Below, one piece after another: positions 28,756-37,566 of a stretch of 55,341 bases of DNA. A program made the translations under genes and the position numbers. The notes below the pieces were generated by a model, which was not told where the DNA came from, did no database searches, and saw only the letters and a program-made list of their open reading frames with translations. Position 1 is the stretch's first letter. The number at the start of each line of letters is the position of its first letter. Source of the DNA: Pseudomonadota bacterium (lineage in GTDB: Bacteria; Pseudomonadota; Gammaproteobacteria; Acidiferrobacterales; UBA6901); contig DAHXOO010000015.1 of assembly GCA_027364845.1 (NCBI GenBank), forward strand, positions 1 through 55,341, given 5' to 3'.

Positions 28756-28768
28756 ATCCCGTACACCT

Positions 28769-29251
28769 ATGCGCCTTACCGTATTTTCCGACTACAGCTT
28801 GCGCGTTTTGCTCTATCTTGGCGTGCACCGTGAGGGCTTGGCGACGATCGGTGAGATCGCCGATGTCTATGGAATCTCGAAGAACCACCTGATGAAGGTG
28901 GTCCATGCCCTTGGCAAACGCGGATATCTCGAGACCGTGCGTGGCAAGGGCGGCGGCATACGTCTGCGGCTCGCGCCTGAGGCCATCAATGTTGGTGCCG
29001 TAGTGCGCATCACCGAGGCTGATACCGCGCTGGTCGAATGTTTCGACCGCTCGCAAAACCGCTGTCCGATCGTCTCGGCGTGTTTGCTACGCGGCGTACT
29101 TGCTGATGCGCTTGAGGCATTCTTCAGTACGCTCGACCGCACCACACTTGCTGACCTGCTCAAGACGGAGCAGCGACTCGTACCGCTGATGGTCATTGCG
29201 GCACAGCGCCGCCGCAGAATCGTCGGCCTAGCGGCCAGTGGTCAACCGTAA
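28769..29251 (+). CDS. nsrR: Rrf2-family nitric-oxide-sensing repressor NsrR
   Basis: 160 residues. Winged-helix Rrf2 regulator; NsrR senses NO with an Fe-S cluster. The N-terminus MRLTVFSDYSLRVLLYLGV, the recognition-helix part YGISKNHLMKVVHALGKRGY and the wing GKGGGIRLR are typical. Cluster cysteines are in ECFDRSQNRCPIVSACLL (C-x7-C-x5-C), the NsrR spacing rather than that of IscR. The ATG at 28769 is used because the family starts at MRLT; the longer frame from 28685 adds an unlikely 28 residues. Likely targets are the nnrS/hemerythrin genes about 20 kb away, but no NsrR consensus was recognised there. Confidence 0.9.
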   Translation: MRLTVFSDYSLRVLLYLGVHREGLATIGEIADVYGISKNHLMKVVHALGKRGYLETVRGKGGGIRLRLAPEAINVGAVVRITEADTALVECFDRSQNRCPIVSACLLRGVLADALEAFFSTLDRTTLADLLKTEQRLVPLMVIAAQRRRRIVGLAASGQP

Positions 29252-29903
29252 TCGGCGACGATCGTGACAGCTGCATTTGCGGAGGAGCCAGACCGGATGG
29301 GCCTGCGACAAAATACCACGTAACAATGTCGCAAGCCGGGCGTGAACACCCCGTGGGACGCGTGTGGACCTCGATTAGACATACCAGTACCGGCTTTTGT
29401 CCGTGGTCATCGACAAAAAGATGATGCGTAAAATGCCGACCGCGCTCAGACGTGATGTCAGAAAGGTCTGAACGTAGCGCTCCTAGAGCAAAATCAAGTC
29501 AGGTTCGTGTACGCACTCGGACGATTGCCTAAGCATCACCTCGCCTCCGGCAGGCACCCTTTTCGTCCACAAGAGTTTCGATCGACCTCCTGAGTTCCGC
29601 GCGCATGTGGTCGGGCAAACGGACGATAAATTATATATAGGCATGCTGTTCACGCCTTGGCTGCCTGCGACCGACGCATGAACACCATGGGGCGCACGTC
29701 GAGTCCCTCGAATCTGCACAACGGCGTGGTCTGTCACGTTAAATTCGCGCGTGTCAGCCTTACCCTATACGTGTGCCTGACGGCTGGTACCCGTATAAAT
29801 CGTTCAGGCGAATGAATGCACTCCCATTCGGTAACTTCTCACTCACCGTTAGCAGGTCGGCGAGCGAGCACACCGGCCGGCTCGCACATCCAGTAGCGTA
29901 CGA
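29252..29903. other. gene-poor decayed region after nsrR
   Basis: About 650 bp without a supported gene. A 33-codon minus-strand stretch around 29540-29640 reads like the end of a ribbon-helix-helix protein (RLPDHMRAELRRSIE) but has no start. Together with the pseudogene that follows, it looks like eroded sequence. Confidence 0.4.
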
Positions 29904-30411
29904 ATGAACACTGGGCCGCGTCAGACCACGCTGGTCATTGACGGCCACTCCTTGTTCCGGAATGACGATTCGCAGCTTCTCGTCACGGACAAGGTTTTCG
30001 AAAGCAGCGAGGAGGCGACTTTCAGCGTAAGAGGTTATCAACCTGCCGTAACAATGCAGCCCAATATGGGTCCGCCTAGCCTCAACATGAAGGACATGAA
30101 CGGCGTCGAAACTCTGAAGGCGACCAATGCGGCTGGCTTGGATTCTCGGGTCATTGCTTTGAAAAAATGCGGCAGCGAGAAAATTTGGCGAGCGAGCTAT
30201 GTGCCAGAACCGAATGCTATTTGCTCGCTGACACGGGCAGAAGATCCGCTGGCCAACCATGAATATGGCAGCCCAGGAACGCTGGTGCTCGATGACTGAC
30301 TCATCGACACAATCTGGCCCATGCTCTGCGTTACAACATTCGCGCGGCTATGTCCGAAAGCGTCAATCTGTCCGTGCGTCAGCCAGTCATCACGGGTTGC
30401 GCGAATCCCAG
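29904..30411 (+). pseudogene. decayed NarL-type response regulator
   Basis: The frame from 29904 reads like a NarL/FixJ receiver domain: TLVIDGHSLFR (normally VDDHPLFR), QLLVTDKVF, SLNMKDMNGVETLKA and AGLDSRVIAL, then EDPLAN and GTLVLDD. The acidic pair is damaged (DG for DD) and the phospho-acceptor Asp is replaced by Ser. A stop follows at 30297; after a frameshift near 30295 the similarity continues (LTHRHNLAHALR, then SESVNLSVR), matching the NarL linker, and then fades with the LuxR-type HTH missing. The 3' end runs into the WYL-like gene on the other strand. The assignment is by recognised motif similarity and needs an alignment. Confidence 0.7.
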
Positions 30412-30854
30412 TCCCGATCCGACAGCACACGGTCGATGGCCGAACCCACCCCGCACAGCCAACCGCGCGCCTGATACCACAGCATGTTGGGCGATCTGCT
30501 ACCACGGCTGATGCGTGAGGATGCACCGACGGTCGTAACCATTGCGATGAGACCGCGATCGAATTCTGGGCTTTCCGGATCGAACCCATGGGCAATTCGA
30601 GCCTTGAATTCGATGTCGAGCAGAAACACCGATTCAATCGTGCGCAGCTGGAATAGCTGCCACGATAGAGAATGCGCACCGGCGTTACCAGGTCCCCGCG
30701 TCTGGAAACAACCGACCACTACGGTACCGTCCTGGTCGGTGTAGATCACATGCGGCTCAACGACACGGATCTGCTGCTGGCCATCGTAGCGTAGGACCGC
30801 ACAGCGTTTTTCTTTGATAGACAGTCTGAGCCGTTTCAGAATATCCGGAGTCAT
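30390..30854 (-). CDS. WYL-like domain protein
   Basis: 154 residues. The first 65 resemble a WYL-type small-ligand domain: LRLSIKEKRCAVLRYDGQQQIRVVEPHVIYTDQDG, shown here in two pieces of the same strand-turn pattern (residues 7-20 and 21-41), then VVVGCFQTRGPGN and LFQLRTIESVFLLDIEF. No HTH is present, so it is not a standard WYL regulator. The ATG at 30854 has AAAGGAAAT upstream and is preferred to the longer frame from 31049. The C-terminal 40 residues are Arg/Ser-rich and of unclear order. Function unknown. Confidence 0.68.
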   Translation of the reverse strand: MTPDILKRLRLSIKEKRCAVLRYDGQQQIRVVEPHVIYTDQDGTVVVGCFQTRGPGNAGAHSLSWQLFQLRTIESVFLLDIEFKARIAHGFDPESPEFDRGLIAMVTTVGASSRISRGSRSPNMLWYQARGWLCGVGSAIDRVLSDRDWDSRNP

Positions 30855-31199
30855 GGCGGTATTTCCTTTAGCCAGGTGCCCAAAAGAGAGTTCATTGATT
30901 ATAGGTGCTGGGTTGGGCGTACGGGCTCCATTCTCTGACAAGTGCGATATTCGCTTTGAAAACCCGGACGAGTGGATGCATCGCAATGGCCCCGTACCAA
31001 TTCCAAGCGGGGATGACTCGCGGGCCGCCGTCACTTTCTCGAATCGCAAACCTCATCCTGGCACAATGATTGCCCGGGCGACGGCCTAGGCGTGCAGTCT
31101 GTTTAGCGCTGGCCGCAGTGAGCAGGCGGGCAACCGGGTACCGGAGCAGCAGGTTTTGGACCCCGTCTAAAAGTGGAATTGCGTAGGGTTACGACGACA

Positions 31200-31778
31200 A
31201 TGTTCATCTACCTTCATGGCTTCAACAGTGGCGGTAATTCGACCAAGGCGGCGGTCCTGCGCGAGCTGCTGGACCCGATTCCGGTGCTGGCACCTACGTA
31301 TCCGGCTCACCGTGCTTCAGTGGCGATACGATTCCTGCGCGACTACATCGCGGACAACAGGCGGCCGCACAATTCTCGCCTGGTCCTGATCGGAAGCTCG
31401 CTCGGCGGCTATTATGCGCGTTACCTCGCCCGCCCGCTGGGCGCCGCGATGGTTCTGATTAATCCGGCGATGACACCCGAAACGGATCTGCTAGTACGCG
31501 TTGGGCGCAATCGCAATCTGGCGACCGGAGAAAAATATACGCTGAGCGCGGCGGACGTGCGGGCGTTCGGGTCGTTCCAGTTGGACCAGTGCGACCCCAC
31601 AGTGCCGACGCTAGTGCTTCTGGACGAGGGCGATGAGCTCCTCGACTATCGCGTCGCTTCCAGTTTCTTCTCCGACTGCGCCAGAGTAATTGTCTACCCC
31701 GGAGGCAGCCACCGTTTCGACCATCTGCCCCAAGCCGCCGGCGAAATCCGCCAGCTGCACGAGTCAAGCGGAATCTGA
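31200..31778 (+). CDS. YqiA/YcfP-family alpha/beta-hydrolase
   Basis: 192 residues from the ATG at 31200 (an in-frame GTG at 31173 is the alternative). Small esterase-like fold with FIYLHGFNSGGNSTKA at the N-terminus, the nucleophile motif LIGSSLGGYYARYLA, a probable catalytic Asp in LLDEGDELLDY and His in GGSHRFDHL. YqiA of E. coli has esterase activity on short substrates; the natural substrate is unknown. No close operon partner: the dsrC-like gene follows after about 250 bp. Confidence 0.85.
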   Translation: MFIYLHGFNSGGNSTKAAVLRELLDPIPVLAPTYPAHRASVAIRFLRDYIADNRRPHNSRLVLIGSSLGGYYARYLARPLGAAMVLINPAMTPETDLLVRVGRNRNLATGEKYTLSAADVRAFGSFQLDQCDPTVPTLVLLDEGDELLDYRVASSFFSDCARVIVYPGGSHRFDHLPQAAGEIRQLHESSGI

Positions 31779-32025
31779 TACACGATCTAGGGTCGGTCGC
31801 ACCGCAATCCGCGATTTTCCAATGTACCCAGCAACGATAGAACCGGCCGGATGCCGGGCCATATCCCTTTTGGGTAGTAAACAAACAGCGCGCGACCCAT
31901 ATACTTGCTGCTAGCCTTTCCGCCGAAGCTCGGATCGCTAGTCCGGCGGACTCACCGCTGGAAACAACGTGGGCCGAATGAGCCAGTGCATATGCTGCGT
32001 CGGTGCTACCAGAAGAGGTCGGAGA

Positions 32026-32367
32026 ATGGGGCTGGATGTGAACGGCAAGGTGTTTGAAACTGACGAGGAAGGCTTTCTGCTCGATCCTTCCCTTTGGGAC
32101 CGGACGATCGCGGAACACATCGCACGCGACGAAGCGCTGGAAATGACACATCAGCGCTGGGAAGTAGTCAATTTCGTACGGGAATATTTTGAGGAGCGCC
32201 AATCGGTGCCCGAGGCACGTGTGCTGCTTAAGGCAATGGGCGAGAAGATAGGCAAGGACAAGGCGACCCGTAGGTACCTATACCAGCTATTTCCTTATGG
32301 TTATGGCCAGCAGGCCTGCAAGATCGCCGGCATGACCAAGCCGCGGAAGCTGATGTTGGACGTGTGA
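32026..32367 (+). CDS. second DsrC/TusE-family protein, CysA-less
   Basis: 113 residues. Family features: ETDEEGFLLDPSLWD, QRWEVVNFVREYFEE and YLYQLFPYGYGQQACKIAGM. As in the paralogue about 4 kb upstream, the CysB-equivalent Cys is kept, but the CysA position eleven residues later is Leu and the tail ends KLMLDV. The ATG at 32026 has a GGAG just upstream; the frame extends to a GTG at 31969 through a poorly conserved Cys-rich stretch. The two proteins share PYGY-x-QQACK-x-AGM, so they are closer to each other than to canonical DsrC. Partner and cargo unknown. Confidence 0.87.
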   Translation: MGLDVNGKVFETDEEGFLLDPSLWDRTIAEHIARDEALEMTHQRWEVVNFVREYFEERQSVPEARVLLKAMGEKIGKDKATRRYLYQLFPYGYGQQACKIAGMTKPRKLMLDV

Positions 32368-32423
32368 CCGGTTGCCGCAGACGCGCTGCGTCGCACGAGC
32401 GCCGGAACGTACCCTCCGGCGCT

Positions 32424-32466
32424 AGCCCCGTTCCCTAAAGCCTGAAGGCGAACGGGCTTTTCTTTT
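32424..32466 (+). terminator. probable terminator after the dsrC-like gene
   Basis: AGCC(C)CGTTC and GAACGGGCT (32424-32433 and 32450-32458) can pair with one bulge and a 16-nt loop, followed by TTTTCTTTT. Confidence 0.6.
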
Positions 32467-32551
32467 GAACTGCCACGATGCTCGCCGCACTTTGATGCAG
32501 CGGCGCCACAATTTTATTTAACGCAAATGAACTGGCCCGCAACGGCGTTTC

Positions 32552-33076
32552 ATGCTCGTTTCTTTTAGATCCGCGTGGACGGCACTGTCGTTACGTGCCA
32601 CAGTCGCGTACCTGGGCGCGGTAGTCGGCTATCTCGTATTGTTCAGTCTACTGCGCCTGCGGCTCGCACTGTTTTCCCTGGTGGTATTTCCGGGTACGTT
32701 TTTTCACGAACTGTCGCATTGGGCAGCAGGCGTGCTGTTTGGCGGCCACCCTAAAGGTCTCAGGCTATTGCCAAAGCGCAGTGGCACGCAGATGGTGCTT
32801 GGCAGCGTCGAATGCACGAACCTGCGCTGGTACAACGGCGTTTTCATCGGCTTGGCGCCGCTGTCATTGCTCCCAATTGCCTTGGCACTCATGGTCTGGC
32901 GACTCGGTCTGGCGCCGGGGCTACATGCAGCCGAAGCTGGGTGGGCCTATCTTGTTGCGTGTCTTGCGTATGCAGCTATACCTTCGCGACAGGATCTGCA
33001 GATCGTGGCAATATCGCGCTGGATGCTGATCGGTATCGTTGTCTTGACTGGCTTGGCCTGGTTCTGGCTCCGCTGA
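32552..33076 (+). CDS. M50-like membrane metalloprotease
   Basis: 174 residues with about five hydrophobic helices. HELSH within FPGTFFHELSHWAAG (residues about 48-62) is a HExxH zinc motif at the start of a membrane segment, as in site-2-type proteases; FIGLAPLSLLPIALA follows in the position of the family's second conserved loop. A clear LDG-type third ligand was not seen, so catalytic activity is uncertain. It is followed 41 bp later by a second membrane protease of another class on the same strand. Confidence 0.72.
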   Translation: MLVSFRSAWTALSLRATVAYLGAVVGYLVLFSLLRLRLALFSLVVFPGTFFHELSHWAAGVLFGGHPKGLRLLPKRSGTQMVLGSVECTNLRWYNGVFIGLAPLSLLPIALALMVWRLGLAPGLHAAEAGWAYLVACLAYAAIPSRQDLQIVAISRWMLIGIVVLTGLAWFWLR

Positions 33077-33117
33077 TCAGCACTTCAACTGCCGGGCACA
33101 CTCACCTGAGAGTTGAC

Positions 33118-33879
33118 ATGATGATTTGGCAGCGGCCATCACTGCGCCACCAGCCCGTTGTCTGGGGACTGTGGACCACACTGGCCTTCGGGGCCGCGAT
33201 CGCCGTGGTGTTCATGCTGACTCAACTCGGAATCGTGTTCGCCTATGCCTTTTACGAAGCCACCCGCGGTTCACAAGTTTCACTGCATGCGGTCGCAGTC
33301 AGGTTCAGCGCTGATGGTCTGTACTTTGCGCTTGTTACCAGCGCCAGCGCCGGCGTCTGCTCGGTTTTGACGTGGTGGGCAGCACGCCTGCGCAAGGGTA
33401 TCAGTCCGATGGACTATCTGGGCTTGCGTCGCGTCAAAGTGCGCGTTCTGTTGGCCTGGATGACCGTCACCGCGGTGTTGATGTTTGTGTCCGATTTGGC
33501 CGAACCATTGCTAAAACATCCGCGTGGTTCGGAATTTACGCTTGCGATATACCGATCCGCGACCTTTGTCCCGCTGCTCTGGTTTGCCATAGTGATTGCT
33601 GCACCGGTATTCGAGGAGCTGTTTTTTCGCGGATTTTTGTTGCAAGGGCTACGATACTCGAAGCTGGGACCAGCTGTCGCGGTGGTGCTGACAGCACTGG
33701 GCTGGGCCATCAGCCACTCCCAGTACAGCGACGCCGAGATCACAGAGATATTCATATTCGGGCTTGTTTTGGGCACAGCACGCCTGCGCACGGAATCGGT
33801 TTTTACGCCGATCGCGATGCATGCTTTTGTGAACCTGGTGACACTGTTTCAGGCAGCACTCATAATTGGTGGCCACTAA
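33118..33879 (+). CDS. CPBP-family intramembrane protease (CAAX-like)
   Basis: 253 residues, about eight membrane helices. The three CPBP motifs are all present: APVFEELFFRGFLLQ (EExxxR), GWAISHSQY (His) and AMHAFVNLVTL (HxxxN). Bacterial members act as immunity or processing proteases; the substrate here is unknown. The ATG at 33118 is followed directly by a second ATG. The longer frame from 32812 runs antiparallel in register through the previous gene and is rejected. Probably cotranscribed with the M50-like gene. Confidence 0.85.
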   Translation: MMIWQRPSLRHQPVVWGLWTTLAFGAAIAVVFMLTQLGIVFAYAFYEATRGSQVSLHAVAVRFSADGLYFALVTSASAGVCSVLTWWAARLRKGISPMDYLGLRRVKVRVLLAWMTVTAVLMFVSDLAEPLLKHPRGSEFTLAIYRSATFVPLLWFAIVIAAPVFEELFFRGFLLQGLRYSKLGPAVAVVLTALGWAISHSQYSDAEITEIFIFGLVLGTARLRTESVFTPIAMHAFVNLVTLFQAALIIGGH

Positions 33880-34138
33880 CTGATTTTTGCTGTCCGCAAT
33901 CGCGTTGGCTCCCCTAGGGGGTTTGTTCGATGCGTTGCCGATGGCCTTCCCTGACGGAAAGTATTGGCGGGCTTCTGGTCCCGGGGGAGGTCTCCAGGAA
34001 GGCAGGGCTGAATATTCGCGGCGACTTCCGTCGCACATCCCACGCAGGTAGCACTGCGATGCCGTCGACCGACGTAATGACGGAATCGGCATCAACCCAC
34101 ATTGAGTCCGCGTCATTCGGTCAGACGCTGACGGCAAC
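33880..34138. other. intergenic region after the CPBP gene
   Basis: About 260 bp with no gene, running into the exported-protein remnant and then the ddl leader; the gap between intact genes is 33880-34496. Confidence 0.4.
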
Positions 34139-34312
34139 CGAAAGCGTCTCCGGAATCTTGTCGTTGCGGCTATGAGCGGAGCAGTCGCCGCCAGATCTGT
34201 ATGGGCTGACAACCCGGCAACCTCTTTCACTATCGGGGTCACGCCGGCGTACTACCAGGACGACTACGGCGCTGGCACGACCACTGCGGCAGGATTCGAT
34301 TTGTCGCCCTAG
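34139..34312 (+). pseudogene. possible remnant of an exported outer-membrane protein
   Basis: One frame reads KRLRNLVVAAMSGAVAA, then a signal-peptidase-like SVWA|DN site, NPATSFTIGVTPAYYQDDYG and a stop at 34310. The charged, hydrophobic and AxA-like parts resemble a signal peptide, and the following strand pattern resembles the start of a beta-barrel protein. There is no proper start codon upstream (a stop precedes at 34103) and the rest of the protein is missing, so this is probably a truncated relic. Confidence 0.4.
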
Positions 34313-34340
34313 CGAAGGTCTGGGCCTTGTCGCAGGGTGA

Positions 34341-35516
<1,176 letters not shown>

Positions 35517-35918
35517 ACCGGGCGCTGCGATAAATACTGGAAACTGCACGCATTTCTGGATGCCAGGAGCAGGCGTGCACACACGGTAGTGATAAGCAGT
35601 TTCCGCCACCCTCGGCCGCGGCGATTCCCCTTTGCGTTAGCTTTAACGTAGCGAATGCCGGATCACGTCGCACTGAGACCGCGCTTCAAAATGGAACGCA
35701 TCTAGACATTGACCGATTTTTTTAGCGTTTTGACCAACATGCATTTTCCAACAGCGGCCTGGGCAACAAGTTCGGACCTAGGCTGATCGCACCCATCTCC
35801 CTGAAAGGGTAGACGTTAGGGATTCCGGTTCTCGCTCTTGCGCAAGGCAGTATTTTGCTTCGTGTACTCGGAATTGTTATTGTGGACACGGTTTCTATAA
35901 GAGGAGTTTTGCTCAACA
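35517..35918. other. intergenic region after ddl
   Basis: About 400 bp with no convincing gene. It should contain the promoter of the next gene; TTGTTATTGTGG near 35874 is AT-rich, but no firm -35/-10 pair was assigned. Confidence 0.4.
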
Positions 35919-36326
35919 ATGAACACCATCATTCAGCTTTACGGAAAGCCAGTGCGCGTGGAACTGAGTGCAGGTGCCGAGCGCGCACTAGCGAAGCGTA
36001 GTACGCCATTGTTCGTCGAGGTACAACTGATCTTCGGCTGCATGATTGCCAAGCGCGTGTGGTTTCGCGACGAAGCGAATAATGATGCGGTCCCAGTCAA
36101 TTCAAAGCTTAATGTTTGGTTTCGGCCAGCGCGCTATGATAAAGCATGCAGTTTCGACGATATCGATGGCGGTGCCGTTGCTAGTGACTACCCGATGGTT
36201 GCCGGGCGTAAAAGCTTCGTACCGGATGTGGTGCGCATCGATTACCAGGCTGGAAAGTGGGTCGGTGATTTTACCTATTCAATGGATGTTTTTCGGGCAC
36301 AAGGCGCGCTGCTGGATCAGGCGTAG
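35919..36326 (+). CDS. conserved-looking protein of unknown function
   Basis: 135 residues, soluble, no signal peptide. I do not recognise the family. The sequence is beta-rich (PLFVEVQLIFGCMIAKRVWF, KLNVWFRP) with SYSD-like acidic loops and an aromatic C-terminal part DYQAGKWVGDFTYSMDVF. GAGGAG upstream of the ATG gives a good start. Isolated on the plus strand with 400-bp gaps on both sides, so probably monocistronic. Confidence 0.65.
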   Translation: MNTIIQLYGKPVRVELSAGAERALAKRSTPLFVEVQLIFGCMIAKRVWFRDEANNDAVPVNSKLNVWFRPARYDKACSFDDIDGGAVASDYPMVAGRKSFVPDVVRIDYQAGKWVGDFTYSMDVFRAQGALLDQA

Positions 36327-36725
36327 CCTGTTTGCAATGAAACACCTGGGGTTGGAAAGTAGTGAAACGATGGTTGCGCTTGAGGCGCGACTGAAGTCGG
36401 CATCAGAAACAGCCTAAGGCGCTTTCAACAGAGCCGGATACTTAGCCATTCCGTTTCAATAATATCTATTAAAAAACAGTGGGTTCGGAACTTTTCGGGT
36501 TCCGGAAGTTTTCGTGGGCCGAGCGATATTTTCAATATTTCGCCATCCAATTCACGGCAAAACATCAGCCACGATCCTCATTGCATACGGCAATCCTTGA
36601 ATGGAAAATCATCCGCAAGTTTCAGCATTAATTCGCGTTTCACGCTCTGCAGGGACGTAAACCCGTATAGGCTGTTGCAAGAGGGACTGCACTAGAAAGC
36701 GGGCTGTGGGCCCGGGAGGACAGCC
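36327..36725. other. intergenic region
   Basis: About 400 bp. A 26-codon ATG frame at 36338-36417 and a small hairpin at 36486-36504 (CGGAAC/GTTCCG, followed by GAAGTTTT, possible weak terminator) are the only items seen. Confidence 0.4.
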
Positions 36726-37334
36726 ATGGCCAAGGCGATCGACAATCTGGTCAGCGTGCAATCGGTGCTGATGTCTGGCGTGGCCGGTGTCGCCATCATG
36801 ATGATCACTAACACGCTGTGGGTGGCATACCTGCTGCCACCTCGCTGGATCGCGCTTGCCCTCAGTTTCCTGATGGGGTCGGTGGCATTCGTTGCGTTCA
36901 AGCAGACTCTGGGACAGCGCATCCTTTATTACCTTTGCAGCTCGAGCATCATCTTTCTCGTCGCAGTTGGCAGCAATCGGGCTGGGTTGATCCTGATGGG
37001 GTTAACCCAACCTGCTGCACAGTGGACTGGAGCGCCCCGGATTAGCGGGAATTCCAATAGCCAGGGGCGCGTGCTACAGCATCTGGACATGAGCGCGCGA
37101 ACCCGGAACAGCGGAACCGGTCGTCTGCGGCCTAGGGTCACGGACCAAATCGCGGGCGACGGTATCGGTCATCTCACCCGCCAGTCTGAAGCGACCAGAT
37201 CCGCACAGGGTTCAGCCGTCCGGCACCGAGAACCGACATTGCCCTCACCATCAGCCGCTGGACAACAAAGATCGGCGCAAAAACGCTCCACAGTCGCGCC
37301 TGCGCAGAAACCACAGTTCTTCACTCGCTGGTAA
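36726..37334 (+). CDS. membrane-anchored protein of unknown function with disordered tail
   Basis: 202 residues. The N-terminal 100 residues contain three hydrophobic segments (about 13-35, 40-58 and 65-90, e.g. ILYYLCSSSIIFLVAVG). The remaining half is polar, rich in Ser, Arg, Gln, Thr and Pro, and predicted disordered. I do not recognise the family. A GGGAGGA ribosome site before the ATG supports expression. No operon partners are evident. Confidence 0.6.
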   Translation: MAKAIDNLVSVQSVLMSGVAGVAIMMITNTLWVAYLLPPRWIALALSFLMGSVAFVAFKQTLGQRILYYLCSSSIIFLVAVGSNRAGLILMGLTQPAAQWTGAPRISGNSNSQGRVLQHLDMSARTRNSGTGRLRPRVTDQIAGDGIGHLTRQSEATRSAQGSAVRHREPTLPSPSAAGQQRSAQKRSTVAPAQKPQFFTRW

Positions 37335-37566
37335 ACCCTGGGTTTGCGGCCATACGGTCTTCCCGCGCCATCACGCGGTCCGCTCCACTTCCTGTATGAC
37401 GGAGACTGAATCGGCGAACACGGTACGACACGAAGGCGGGTCATTTGCGGGCGTACAGCCGACTCCATCCCGCTACCGCAGTCCGCGAAAAATCGGCGCC
37501 ACTAACTGTCCGGAAATCGGCAGGGCACCTCTTCCCGTGCTGCGCTCAGTCGTTTTCTGCATAGCC

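Noticed and set aside
29540-29640. possible ribbon-helix-helix protein on the minus strand
   Set aside because: Only about 33 codons between stops and no start codon; similarity is impressionistic.
29760-30260. 166-codon minus-strand frame opposite the response-regulator relic
   Set aside because: No motifs; the opposite strand gives recognisable receiver-domain pieces.
36338-36417. 26-codon ORF after the 135-residue unknown gene
   Set aside because: Too short, no ribosome site and no context.
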